Origin: Salvator merianae
Taxonomy: Eukaryota; Chordata; Lepidosauria; Squamata; Teiidae
Direction of reading: 5' to 3'
Assembly (NCBI GenBank): GCA_003586115.2
Contig: QVOM02000034.1
Span: forward strand, 136,438,941 to 136,502,940
DNA: 64,000 bases
In this document: positions 1-11,171 of the stretch, piece by piece
How positions within the stretch are numbered: the first letter of the stretch is position 1
Layout of the letters: each line of letters opens with the position of its first letter
Notes under the pieces: model-generated
Seen by the model: only the letters and a program-made list of their open reading frames with translations
The model's database searches: none
What the model was told of the DNA's origin: nothing
Translations under genes and position numbers: made by a program

Positions 1-375
1 CACGCAGCCGCGATCGGGCCAGGGATGCTGGATGAGACCGTGATGCACCCCGTCTGGCGTTCCGGTGCCCGATCACTAGCGCGAATGGCAGTCACCGAGG
101 CAGCGGCCTACAAAGCGTCAGGCCGCTGCCATGGCGACCGGGAGGCCCGCGCGGCGCGCCGTGATGACGTCATCACTGCACGGGCCTCCCCGTCGCCATG
201 GCGAGCATCAGGGATGGATAATGGCATTCGCACTGGCGAATGCCATTATCCAGCTTTGGGTCTGTTTTCAGGCCCCACAGTGCAGACGGTGTCTGCACAA
301 TGGGGTCTGTTGCACACTAGAATGGGCTAATTAGCCCATTCTAGTGTGGAACAGTGCGAACAGGCCCATTCAGTG
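1..375. mobile_element. 3' part of a GC-rich foldback DNA transposon (GGGCCT family), truncated by window edge
   Basis: The segment is GC- and CpG-rich, unlike its AT-rich surroundings. It ends with AGTGCGAACAGGCCC, whose reverse complement (GGGCCTGTTCGCACT) matches the start of the copy at 27191. Just inside that end lies a perfect 34-bp palindrome (314-347, centre GCTAATTAGC), and a nearly identical 30-bp palindrome sits at the equivalent place in the other copy (27212-27241). The two copies are inverted relative to each other. The open frames here are by-products of CpG-rich composition; no transposase is seen, so this is a non-autonomous element. The superfamily is not determined. Confidence 0.6.
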
Positions 376-1358
376 GCCAGCCAGACACCTCTGGAAAGTT
401 CACAAGCAAGTTGTAATGGCCCCTCAGCTTTGCTGGGAACAGTTTTGACTGTGGTGCAAACAAGAGAGGAGCGGATGTAGGTATCAATGTCCTTGCGCAT
501 GGCAGGCTACAAATGGGAGTTTTTTCAGAGCCAATAAAGTTTTTAAGAACCCCAAATGTCCAGCAGTAGGGTTGTTGTGATGAAACTGCTGGACTTTGGA
601 GCGCAATGCCAGGGGAATATAAAGCTTATTGTCTTTAGCGGGCAGACCATTGATTAGCGTAAACACAGATGTATTAGCATTATACCAAGCGGGTTTTTTT
701 GCAAATCTTCCAAGAAAGGATCACTGATGTCTAAAGTTGCTGTGACCAGTCCTGATCGTTGTGGAGGAAGAATGGTCAAAGAGGGATTCGAAGCATGGTT
801 TTGAGGCTTGTAAAAGAAAACATCAGCTAAGCAATTTTTGTCACCTTTGATATATTTCAGAGCAAGGTCAATGTGGGTGAAGAATTCAGCCCAGTGGAGC
901 TGGTGCAGTGTGAGTTGTGTGGTGTTTGTAGTGCCTGTAGACTCTTAGGATCAATCCAGACCTTGAAGGGCTGTTTGGTACCCTCCAGGGATTGCCTCCA
1001 GCAGGAGAGGAAGTATTTGGCACCCAGTAACTTATGATATCATATCGGGTAATTTTGTTCCACAGGAGTTAATTGGTGGGACACAAGGACAGGGTTTCCC
1101 AGTTTCTGGATCACACTGGAGCAATGCCCCCCACTGCTACATCGCTGGCATCATGTTGCACCAGAAAGTGTTGAGATTTTCGGGAAATGCATCGTTTACA
1201 TGTGCCTGATGTAGTGGCTTTTTCACCATTAAGCAGTTTAGTAATGGAGGTTGTGATATCAGCAAAGCCAGGAATAAATGTGCAATAGAAATTGACAAAA
1301 CAAAGAAAACTCTGAACCTGCCTGTGAGTGCATGGTCATTTCCAATCCAGGATGATAG

Positions 1359-2607
1359 TGTTAAAGGCCATGCTCTGGGTTTTTAGTTGTTTGGGGAAAT
1401 TAGCTTTTGCCCAGGCATTTAGACCTTTTTAGGGATCGATTTCTCGGTTATGGTTTTAATAACGCTAAATTGACATAGAAAATGCAAATAAGGAGGAGGT
1501 AATCCTTGAAAAGCATGGTGCATCTTTATTAGGACCCAGCAAAAAGATTGAAATCCAAAGAAATAGCAATAAACAATGTAATTCGCTAGAATCAACTAGT
1601 TTGGCTTCAAACTAAGTAAAGAAACCTAGTTAGTAGGTGTAAAAGGGGTAGAAGGGGGGGGGGAGAAAGAGAGAGAGAGAGAAAGAGAGAGAGAGAGTGA
1701 GTCTGGGTGAAGCTAGCAATGGAGACTAGAGAAGGTTCCTAGCACTAAAGGGATAAATCTCACCCATCTGTAGTCTCCTCCAGGTAAAATCTTCATCAGG
1801 CCAGAAAGGAAAATTTGGGGGAAAAGATGCATGAGTCTCTTGCAGGCAAAATGGGTGAAAAATCAGAGAATGGGATGTGGGTGAGGCTCCACAACCCTTA
1901 CTCCTTTAGAAACAAAACAGCTCTTTTGCCAAAGGGCATAGAGAGAGACATGGAATCCCTCTTTCAGTGAAATCAGCTCAAAAAGGAAAATAAAGGAAAC
2001 TGCAAGCAAGCATTAGGATCAGGCAGCTTCTTAGAAAAATCTGTTCTCTCTCCATTTCAGGAGTGGAGTAAAATCAGCTCTCAGCCAAGGTAAAAATGGC
2101 GCTGAGATGTTCTCTTCTTCTTCTGCTCCATGATGTCTCTTCTCCTGCTCTTCTCCTAACTTCCTAATAGTCAAAACCTGAACTTTTTATATTCTTTTTT
2201 TCCAAGTAGAAAAAGGAGGAAACTTCTTGTAGCTGAGCAAAAATGTGAGTTTGTTCACGTAGACAGATAAACAGACAACTACACTGGTTGATGAGCTTAA
2301 ATTGTGCTATTTGCATTCTTAATGAGAAGTTCTCAAGGTGTAGATTTGAACAATAGGACTAGTTGATGGCCAAATAGTTGCCCAATCTTTTGTTAACCAT
2401 TAATGCGTAATTTCCTGAGCTGACTCTCAGCAGCCAGATTAACTTATTCAAGAAATAAGCAGAGGAAAACAGGGTCCAAGATTCTGGTCAGATTCCCTGT
2501 ATTTGAATCCTTATAGTTATAGTTATATTTCATAGGATCCATGCCAATCTGTACATATTTATGCGCTCCAGTTTCTGTATGGCATGGCTACAAGTGTCTG
2601 CGTTACA
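1359..2607 (-). mobile_element. Solo LTR, copy A (1249 bp), inserted in the gypsy relic
   Basis: The segment starts TGTTAAAGGCC and ends TGCGTTACA, the TG...CA ends expected of an LTR. It aligns along its whole length with 20906-22206. It is flanked by ATAG (1355-1358) and GTAG (2608-2611), a 4-bp target duplication with one mismatch. Signals suggest minus-strand transcription: a TATAAAAAG box (complement of 2183-2191) and an AATAAA signal (complement of 1525-1530). A GA-rich tract lies near 1660-1700. No internal coding region adjoins it, so it is a solo LTR. Whether it belongs to an endogenous retrovirus or another LTR element cannot be told from the LTR alone. Confidence 0.7.
1660..1702. 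repeat. GA-rich simple repeat inside LTR copy A
   Basis: A run of G is followed by (GA)n/(GAAA) repeats. The tract is much shorter in the sister LTR around 21255, so it expanded or contracted after the copies diverged. Confidence 0.8.
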
Positions 2608-3090
2608 GTAGCTACCTTGTTGGGGTCTATATCAATGCCATGGACATTGCATACAGTAGCCTGAGAAGTCAACTTTATTAAGATGGAACTCACATTTAGA
2701 GAGTTTGGCATACAGCTTATGTTCTCGAAGCTTTTCAAGCACAGAGCAGACATGGTCACATGGCTGGCCATATGAGATGAAAAACTCATGAGATAATCTA
2801 GATGAATAATCAGAAAGATGCCTATCATCTTTTTAAAGACATAACTGATAAAATTCCAGAGTACTGCAGGGCCCAATGTTGAGATCAAATGATATTATGG
2901 GATAATCAAGGTGTCCATATCTCATATTAAAAGCAATTTTCCACTCACCCCTATGTGGATTCTTGATAGGCTTCACATAGACCCAATGTTGTAAACACCG
3001 TAGCTTGCCTGAGTTTATCTAGTAGATCATTAATGAGTGGCTGTAGCTATTTCACCACTGCAATTGCAATGCTTGACAGTGTAAATTTTT

Positions 3091-4274
3091 CCCCACTATT
3101 GAGGCTTTCTTTTTCGTATTGGATACAATTGTTTTTCAATAAAGTTTTCTTGCTTCAATACCTGAGTGGTTAAGCCTTCCTCCACATCTTGCCTCGAGTC
3201 CTGCTTGCCAGCTATGTATCCATGAAACCAAACCCATAGCCAAAATGCCCACAAATAGTGTGAGAACCCTCTCATGCACATGCCTGGGCTGAAGGAGTTT
3301 TTGCACCAGCCCCATCCGCTGCCTTCCATTCCTTGATCCTGGCCTTGTCTGAAGGCTGGCCAAGGCTGATCGCTGCCCCATCAAGTCCTCTGGGGGTTAT
3401 GGCAGGGATGCCAAGGACTGGGAGTGCCAGTGTTCCTCCTCCTCATCTTCCAGCAGCAGTGGCAAAGACAGGTGAGAAAGCTGATCTCCTCTCCATATTT
3501 TGCTGCTGCTGGAAAGTTGGAGAGGATTATTGTCTCTGCCCCAATCTGGTGATTTCTCTCTCCAGCCCTCCAACAATCACTGAGCACCCCCCACATAGTA
3601 CCTTGGAAGATATGGCAGGAGTGCTGAGAGAAGCACTTAATTGCTGCCACCCTTGAAGAGCTGGAAAGGCCAACTGTTGCCACCACCACCAGTTTTCACC
3701 AAACCTGCTCTGGATCTGCTGGACTGGAGGCAATGGTGATTATCCCCTCCAGCCTTCCATAGCTGCCAAGCCCTCCCAGTTACATGGCAGTGAAGTCTGG
3801 GAGACAATTGACTGTTCTCCAGCCCTTGCCACCACAGTTGAAGGGCTGTTCTTGGACTTCTCTGTCATGGCTTCTAGAGGCCCAGAAGTGTGATCATTCT
3901 TGCTAGATGGCAAGGACTGGAAAGGCAATTATTCACCTCCATTGTCCACAGAGAACTTGTGACTTTTCTGATTTTTGTGAACATAATTAAGGATGCAGTT
4001 TGGAGAGGATACAAATGGATGGATTAGTGAATGACTGGCTTTCAAGATTTGTCTGATTCTAACTGAACATGAGTATCAGCACCTGGTGTTCCTTCTTATA
4101 TATTTCACTTGTGTCTTGTGGTCTTTAGAAGCCAGTTTCACGACCCCCTTTTCCCCAGATCAAAATTAATGCTTTTGCATTAAGAATGACCATTAGAGGA
4201 CAAAGTTATAAGTACTGTGGAAAGTATGTTGGATGATTGAATCTGTGTATCTCAAATCTGAGAAGTTGTAAAAT
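3091..4274. other. Unassigned interval, no gene recognised
   Basis: Around 3130 there is an AATAAAG motif on the + strand followed by a pyrimidine-rich stretch, which could be the remnant of an LTR R/U5, but no partner was found. Several overlapping open frames of about 60-107 codons on both strands lie at 3096-3928; none resembles a known protein and they overlap each other in opposite frames, so I treat them as chance. It lies in probable MYOC intron 1. Confidence 0.4.
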
Positions 4275-4923
4275 ATGGTGACAAGAAAGTCGAAACTAGA
4301 AAAAGACAAACAGCCAAAAGAGCAGAGGTGTGCCTTGGAATTAGAGCCAATGATTTCTATTCATAAAAAATTGGACTTTATTATGCAAGAATTACACAGA
4401 TCCTTTGAATATCAGGAGTGGAATTTTGAAAGATTAAGACAAGACCTTAAAAATGAAATAGGTGTCAGACGCACTGAACTTCATGAAATAAAAGATAAGG
4501 CTCTGAAACCAGACGATTTTAAGGCAGAAATTCCTCAGACACAATTTATGGCACAAGAAATACAAATAGAGGCATTTGAACCTAACTACAGACAAAGTGT
4601 CAAAGGATGTAATGGTGTTTTTTGTGAGGAACTTTACAAGAGATGCTGTTCTAGTGAGACAGTATGAGTCACTACTAGCAACAGTTCAAGGTTCTACTAT
4701 TTCACTGAAGGAAGCCCCAGGAAAAATCTTACAATGGAGAAAGGAGCATATGAGGCTAAGAGTAAAAGGAGTAATCTCTACTTGGAATCAACAAAGATTC
4801 AGATTGAACTCTGCGGATAAGATGAAAAAAAAAATGGTTCAAATGTGGAAAAGATTGGAGGAAAAGGAAAAAGGAACTGTAGGAGCCAAAAGGAGGAAAT
4901 CAAGAAGTGGGTTAACAGAATAA
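4275..4923 (+). pseudogene. LINE (L1-like) ORF1 relic, frameshifted
   Basis: The first frame (4275-4667) begins MVTRKSKLEKDKQPKEQR and is rich in charged residues with a heptad-like, probably coiled-coil middle part. A second frame (from about 4576 to 4923) continues after a +1-type shift and contains a basic C-terminal stretch with STWNQQRFRLNSADKM followed by a K/E-rich tail. This arrangement (basic start, coiled coil, RNA-binding-like middle, basic end) resembles ORF1 proteins of L1-type LINEs in reptiles. ORF1p of these elements coats the RNA. No ORF2 follows, so it is a truncated, inactive fragment. Family assignment is from memory of general features and is not certain. Confidence 0.45.
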
Positions 4924-5332
4924 TTAGCAAAAGCTGAATCACTGAAGAAGACTTCAAAAGCTTGCCGAGATGGATAAATAGATTAATTTACTGAGAAATA
5001 AGACAGCTGATAGGTTTTCTGTATGAATACTGGAAACCCTTTATTGACCTTTTTGCAAGAATGGGAAAGTAGACCTGTGCCTGCTAGATTGAAAGAATGA
5101 AGAGGAAAGAAAACGATCGGTAGAAGAAAAGAACTGGGCGATTGGGAGGGCAAGAATAAGAAATATAGAAGAAGCTTGGGGGGGGGTAAGGAGGAAAATT
5201 AATGCTTTTGCCACTTTCTCTGCAAACCCCAAAGGAGGGAGAAAGAGAGGGGTGCCTCCTCTAGAGCTTTTTCAGCTTGGAGAGGATATGACTACAGTTT
5301 CTTGTGCTTGGCTGCAAGGGTTCTTTTTTTAA

Positions 5333-6017
5333 GGGTGTGTTCAGACTAGCAATTGTTAAAACTGCCTGAATAAAATGAGCAAATAATTCCTAGGTGCATA
5401 GAAAAAAGCCTTCCAAACACAGTTACCCATCTATTCAGTTCATAACTCCCTTGAAGTGCAGCCTATTCACTTCAACAGGCAACCTACCATGACTGCAAAG
5501 GGTGCTGCTCACTAACTGGCCACTGGGTATGAAATCACTACCTCTTTGCTGAAGCAGTTTCCAACCCTTAACTCCTTAACTGCCAGTTTTTTTTGTCTGC
5601 AAACAAAATCATTCTGAAACTCAAGTCTCTCTCTCTCCTCACTTTTCATTATTATAAGAAGTTGAATGTGCTTTTTTAATCTAAAGAAGGCAAGAGTTAT
5701 TTTTTCAGATGCAGTTTCAGCTTCCTTCGATCTGTTTAATTGAGTTCAAAAGTTCCCAGTGCCAGCAAGATCTTGCTGGTGCCCCTTCCTCCCTGTCCGA
5801 TTGTCCAATGGGTTCCTTCAAGGCTGTGATTGGTGGAGGTGCTCCCTGCTCAGTTCTAAGGTGGCCCAAGAGCTCTTTTCTCCCAGCTGTTGAAGAGTTG
5901 CCTCATTACAGGCTTGGAGGCAGGGTAAGACATATTATCTCATTTCCTGTTTGACCCCTCCCCCCCATGGTCAAATTCGCCCAGAAGGTGACTGAAATAA
6001 CTAATCTGAACACACCG
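5333..6017. mobile_element. 685-bp MITE with TAA target duplication (Harbinger-like)
   Basis: The ends GGGTGTGTTCAGACTAG and (reverse complement of the right end) CGGTGTGTTCAGATTAG form a terminal inverted repeat with two mismatches in 17 bases. The element is flanked on both sides by TAA (5330-5332 and 6018-6020). A 3-bp TWA duplication is characteristic of PIF/Harbinger elements. There is no transposase frame inside, so it is non-autonomous. The superfamily call rests on the duplication only. Confidence 0.65.
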
Positions 6018-6785
6018 TAACTGGCCTATGATTTGATCTGGGTCTGTTTTGATGCTGAGAGCGTTACTGATTCTTTGGCTGGAAGGTGGGCAATTTCTTT
6101 ATTTGTCAAAGTGCTTTTAATTATTTTAGATTTAGAAATCAGCAATTGGAACTTTGCCATTTTAAAATGATCACATGATGGACCGTTCTTATGAGCAGCT
6201 ATGGGTGACAGGAGTGACTGGAGTAGGTAAACACAGGTGGGAGCCCCTCCCTCTGCAGTGATCAATTATCAGCATATAAGGTGTCCTATTTCAGTGATCC
6301 CTTAAAAGAAGAGAAACAAAATGGCTATAAAGGAAACTGCATACGAGAAGTTTGGAGAATATGGCAGCTTCCACATGGTCCAAGGAGACTGGGCTACCTG
6401 CCTCTTCCCAGGAACAAAGGATCCTCTCAGTAGAGTGGCCCTCAGGAGGAGTGCTGCGCTGGAGAATATTCCAGGATGAGGCTGCTTTCGAGTGGTTTCC
6501 CAAGTGTTTCCAACTGGGAGTTGCTCTAGCTGTCTGCCATGTGAACAGCTGGACCAGCCCAAGCAGCATGTGGAGATCAGAGCAATTTTGCTCAGCTCCA
6601 GAAGTGGCTCATTTCCGAGTGCTCTGCAAAAATCTGTCCAGCCTGCAACTCCAGAAGGCAGGCCTGGCCGCCTACATGTAGATGGCTGCCAGCTTGGTCT
6701 CCACTGCCTCAATCTTCCCGGTCCGAATTGCTTGATTCAGACCAGGAAGCAAACTCCGTGTTCTGCACTAACATGTGGAAGGCAG
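6018..6785. other. Unassigned interval with overlapping open frames, no gene recognised
   Basis: Several open frames of 90-136 codons overlap on both strands (6291-6842). None shows a recognisable domain, and no splice-bounded exon of MYOC was found. The region may be an older interspersed repeat, since it leads directly into a CR1 tail. Confidence 0.4.
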
Positions 6786-7083
6786 ACGGATTGGCCCTAT
6801 TCTCAGTTGCACAAGAAGGAAGGACTAGAAACAATGGGATGAAAATTCAAGGGAGTAGATACAGGCTAGATATTCGGAAAAACTTTCTGACCGTAAGGGC
6901 TATCAGTCACTGGAACAGGTTACCACAGGTGGTGGTGGGCTCTCCTTCGCTGGAGATCTTCAAGGAAAGGCTGGACAGATATCTGTCTGGGATGCTTTAG
7001 TGAATCCTGCATTGAGCAGGGGGTTGGACTCGATGACCCTGGAGGTCCCTTCCAACTCTATGATTCTACGATTCTATGAATGA
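6786..7083 (+). mobile_element. 5'-truncated CR1 LINE tail
   Basis: The sequence is nearly identical to 12372-12664. It encodes the last part of the CR1 pol protein (frame ending LDRYLSGML at 7000) and ends in the ATTCTATGA-type short repeats that terminate CR1 elements. The high similarity to the second copy in this window suggests both come from one fairly young subfamily. Confidence 0.85.
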
Positions 7084-8395
7084 GGAAGCTCCCTATGTTT
7101 CCCACAACACTGTCAGTTCCTAAATTCCACTCTCCTAGAAGAAGCTAAGTTGACATGTGTGTTTCTACTCCCAGTAATAATGAATGATAAGGAGAAAAAG
7201 GTCACTGCTAGTTTTTGGGGATTTTCAGCACTTGTTATGCAGTATTGTCTCATCCTCTTACTAATCCATAGTATCATACAGATTTGGAGATGAAGTAGAA
7301 CCAAAAGCATGATTGTTAAAGGACTTATGCCTTTTTATTCTACTTGTTTAAAGTCACCCTTTCTCTAGATAGCCAGCTACAGCTGGTGGGGATTTCAATG
7401 CCTAAACTGCTTATGAATCCTCTCTGAGATAGAAATTGATTCGAATCTGGAAAAGTCAGTTTTTATAAATCCATGAAAAAGTGGTCACATCCCCACTTAC
7501 TCCAGGGGGCACCTCAGGCCTATAGCTGGGGGGGACAGAGGAGAGGCAGAGGGGGAGCCAGCCCCCCATTTCTGCCCCCCCCCAAAAAGCTTGTCCTGTG
7601 TATTTTTTTTTTTTACACTAATGTAGAATTGTGTAAATCATTCACACCTAAATTTGTTACCCCCCCCCCCATATATATGGAGCTGGTTACGGGCCTGTGG
7701 CACCTCTTTAAAGAGGATAAGCCACCACACTTCCACTTGGTGGAAGACACCCCGTGAAGAGAGTGCTGCTCCAGCGAAGGGCATGATTGCTGCTGGAAGT
7801 GCCCTCACCCCAAAGGCTGTGATTTCTTGCTTTCTGGGAAAACCCCTTGGTCTACTCATCACTGGCCGCCTTCACATCCTGAAACAGAGCCACTGAGGCG
7901 TCCTTGGATGCAGGGCAGGAGGTACCTCCCCATAGGGCGTCTCTTCATTTGCACAGAGACACAGACAGTCCCTTGGAGTTTCAAAGGTCTTCAAGATGCT
8001 GCCTGTTGATAAGGAACACACTGGGCCACTCTATGGGATGGGAATCCCCACCCATGGGACCACCACAGCTTTAGGGGAAGCAGCAACTTTTGCCGGTTCT
8101 CCCCACCAAACGTTGTCAAAAGGGCGACTTTGCCCCCCTTGCCCCCACCCCTGCTACCTCAAAAGCTGTTTTGCCATTGGAAAGCAGCCAGTTGCAGCAG
8201 AGGTGACTTTTCAGTGCCTCTCTAAAGGAACAGCCATATTCTTTTTATTTCAATACTTCTCATCTCAGGGTGAACGTGTGAATAATCTTGGCTTACCTTC
8301 CCCAAGTAGCTGGAAGGTTTCCAAGCCAGCAAAAATACTCATCCCTATTTCTGTCTTCCTCAGCATTATGTTTTTGATTTTTCTTCCCCTTTCAG
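7084..8395. other. MYOC intron 1 sequence upstream of exon 2
   Basis: No exon is seen here. Homopolymer runs of C occur near 7576 and 7662 and of T near 7604. The open frame that runs into exon 2 from 7996 is intronic up to the acceptor at 8394-8395. A pyrimidine-rich tract (TTTTTCTTCCCCTTTCAG-like) immediately precedes exon 2. Confidence 0.6.
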
Positions 8396-8527
8396 CATCT
8401 AAGTGGGACATGGATGATGGCTTGGACTACCAAGAACTCAAATCAGAACTGGTGGAGGTTCCTGCATCACATCTTGTCCAGGGAAGCCCTTCGCCCCAAC
8501 GCCCAAGTGCAGAGGCAGAAGAATCAG
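8396..8527 (+). CDS. MYOC: MYOC exon 2 (myocilin linker segment)
   Basis: This is the middle exon of myocilin, a secreted glycoprotein best known from the trabecular meshwork of the eye. The exon is bounded by CCTTTCAG and by a GTACAA donor. It has 132 nt (human exon 2 is about 126), entering in phase 1 and leaving in phase 1. It encodes 43 full codons beginning SKWDMDDGLDYQELKSEL, closely matching the human segment that joins the coiled coil to the olfactomedin domain (shared QELKSEL and EVPAS). The last G plus the first two bases of the exon at 23796 make a glycine, as in human MYOC. Exon 1, which should contribute one base to the first codon, was not found. Confidence 0.9.
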
Positions 8528-9651
8528 GTACAAAAACATTTTCTTTGATTTATTTCTCAGAGTTCGATGTTATCTCCCTTTTATTCAACTGCTAATAATT
8601 TCGGCTTCTTTTCATTTCACTCTAGATAGACGTAAAGCCTCCTATACTTTCTGTCAGCTACTCCTTAAAAATTAGTAGAAGCACCTCAGTTATCAAACAG
8701 GGATCAGGCACTGAGAAGCACCTTCCGCCCTGTGCAAAACCCCTTGGAAGCTAATCTCACAGAATTTCACAAAAGGAAAAACACACAACAGCTCCTTGGT
8801 AGATGAACTGGATGAAAATAGATAGGTCACTTTTGGGACAATTTGCTGAATCTTAGCAATAGCAAAGGCAAAATGCTGCCACCACACCACATGGTTCAAC
8901 ACAACCTTCTGGTTCACTTCAGACTTTGACACATATCAGTACTTTAAAAGCTGAGCTATTTTTAAAATGCACCTTTTTTTCTTCACGTTTTTGAAGAAAA
9001 GAGGATAGGAACTGGTCTCAGGCTTCCTCTAGATGGTAGTGTGGGATCTAAATAAAATCCTGGAATTGCCTCTTGCAGTCTCCTGCCAGACCTGGGGAGC
9101 AATCCCAGGCTTACCTTGACATCTGGCAAGTACCTTCTGTGCTCAACTCAGGAGGGATTACTGGAAGCCATCCAAGCCCTGCCTACTTCCTTTTGTTGCT
9201 TTTGTGCACTTGGCTAGCTTCTAATAGCCCCAATCAAGCAGATTCTGGAAGGTGCTTGCCAGACGTCAAAGGTAAGTATCGCTTTTATGGGAAACCTGGC
9301 ATCATTGCTCAGTTTCCTGTAATAACAATATTACACGTTTTGGGCCCCTGGCATTCCCAATATAGTTCTGAGATAACTGCAGATTTTACCACATGTCTGG
9401 AGGCAGCCTCTGATACTTCTCCTTCCTGGAATCAGAGCGAAGGCAAGCCGGGCTGCATGCTTGATAATTCATTGTAGATGGTGGGCAAGAAATGGCCGTG
9501 GACAAGAGACTCAGTCCTTCTCCATTGACTGTCTTGTTTGGGGGCATCCTTTTTCATTATGTCTAAATTGTAAGCTTCAAACAGTTATTGCTGAAAATAG
9601 AATTCTGATTTAGTAAGATCTTTAGTCTAACCAAACAAAAGAACAATGTAA
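8528..9651. other. MYOC intron 2, first part; no gene recognised
   Basis: The 15.3-kb intron begins here. A 134-codon open frame at 9073-9477 has a leucine-rich stretch but no known match, no splice context and no support, so I regard it as chance. Confidence 0.5.
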
Positions 9652-10362
9652 GGTCATGGTCACACCTCATGTTTTCTGGGGACGGAGGACAGTTTCACTC
9701 CTTGGAAACCAGACACTAAATTGCGTTTGTGGTTTTTCTGAGGAGTTTCCTGGCTGGAAAGGGATTATCCTAAATTTGGATAATCCCAACTCTGAGTCCG
9801 TTTCAGTAAGAAACGGACCCAAGCAGCCCCCTCCCCCCGTCCTCCCAATTCTCCCAGAGGCTGTGGCTGCCTCCTGCCACCACCCCCAAGCCCCCCTGCT
9901 TTCTGCCCCCCGAAATTCACTTCTGTCTGGGGGGGGGGAGAGCAGGAAGCAGTTGCAGCCACGATCACGGCAGCAGCTGACACTGGGGGATAGGGGAGTT
10001 TCAGAGGGGTACCAGGAAACAGTGGGAGGTCTGGGGGAGTGGAGAAGCTCCCACCATACCCCTGCCACTTCTGGCTACCCCTCCGAAGCTTCCCCATTGC
10101 ACCCTGTCAGCTGCCTTCTAAAGGGGGGGCAGGAAGCAGCTGCAGCCATGATTGTGGCTGCAACTGCTTCCCCCACCCCCCCAAGCTCCCCTCCTCCCGC
10201 TACCCCCTCGCCCTCCCTCCCCCAACTTACCTATGCTTGGGAGGGTGAGGATGGCGGCAGTGGCGGTGGCGCCTGGTGTGACCAGGCTGAAGGAGACTCA
10301 AAACGGCCTCTTGCCCCGTCCGTCTCAGGGACTGACTAAACCATTAGGGTGTGACCGTGGCC
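9652..10362. mobile_element. 711-bp GC-rich MITE with TAA target duplication (Harbinger-like)
   Basis: The left end GGTCATGGTCACACC pairs with the right end, whose reverse complement is GGCCACGGTCACACC (two mismatches). TAA flanks both ends (9649-9651 and 10363-10365). A short hairpin, GGATTATCC / GGATAATCC, lies at about 9762-9786. The interior is rich in C and G runs, which explains the long proline-rich frames on both strands at 9656-10376. No transposase is visible. Confidence 0.65.
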
Positions 10363-10365
10363 TAA

Positions 10366-11171
10366 GTGGGCTTTAAATTACCTTTTCAAAGTATGGGTGC
10401 ATAATTAAATCACCCCTTCCAATTTGAATCTGAAGCCCCATCCCAAATTAACTTGTGAGTGCAAACTTGCTCTGTCTGATTGTAGCCTGGCCTTGTTGCA
10501 AAAATGGGGGGCAGGAAAGCTTTTGTGGATTCTGACTCTAAGAGCAGACAATATTGATGTCAGGAGGGTTGGATGCCTTCCTTACTCCCACTAAGAACCC
10601 TCTGGTCAGCCCCTCCTAGTCTGCTGTGGCCCCAGGAATGGAGAAGGCAATGCCACAATCATTTTCAAACCACTTTTCCTCTTTCTTCACCTCCTTTGAA
10701 GAAACAGGAGGCCTGAAAAGATTAGCCATTCCCAATACCTGCATCTTTCAGAAAAGCTTCTTCCCTCTTCATTAGATCTTATTTTCCCTATTTCTCAGTA
10801 AAATAATGATCTTTCTCTCCTCCCCTCCCCTCCTTCTGCTCTCTGCTAAGAAAGGGTCCCCTCCCTTTCCTTTGTCCTTTTAACTCTGCTACCTCAGCAA
10901 TTTTAGCTGTCTTTCATCAATCAGATAAAAGAGGGCAGCAGTTTCAGTTTACTCCTTTCAGATTCCTAGTCAGATCAGGGCCTTATCTCGCTGGGGCAAA
11001 TATTTATTTACATTTAGATCCTGCCCAATACCACAGGATCTCAAGGTGAATTATAGTGCCCCTGGAAAAAGACGAACATTCCTAGAAGTTGCCGGTGACT
11101 GGAGTGCCCAGACTGGCTTTGTGGAAACAAGAGAGGTTTCAGGGTGGGATATAAGAACAGCAAAAGACAGT
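10366..11171. other. Intron 2 interval with a short L2-like tail
   Basis: No gene is seen. At about 11005-11060 the sequence resembles, on the minus strand, the 3' tail shared by L2-type LINEs and their SINEs (a CCTTGAGATCCTGTGG-like segment leading to an AT-rich end). The rest is unassigned. Confidence 0.4.

Larger units (their letters stand above)
376..3090 (-). pseudogene. Ty3/gypsy-type retrotransposon pol relic (RT to integrase), broken by a solo LTR
   Basis: Read on the minus strand, 3090 to 2612 resembles the palm of a Ty3/gypsy reverse transcriptase, with a recognisable LWNFISYVF-like segment followed by a decayed catalytic region. From 1358 to about 670 there are RT thumb and RNase H-like fragments, including a DASD-like stretch. 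At 666-484 is an integrase H2C2-like zinc-binding segment (HHNNPTAGHLGFLKT). The order RT, RNase H, integrase is that of Ty3/gypsy pol. The frame is broken by many stops and frameshifts, and the copy is split at 1359-2607 by an inserted LTR whose removal restores pol-like continuity. No LTRs of its own or gag were recognised. It is dead. Confidence 0.65.

Noticed and set aside
7996..8595. 199-codon frame as a single-exon gene
   Set aside because: Only 8396-8527 is coding (MYOC exon 2); the rest is intron on both sides of clear splice sites.
9656..10376. 227-codon proline-rich frame
   Set aside because: It coincides with a GC-rich MITE with clear ends and is matched by equally long frames on the other strand.
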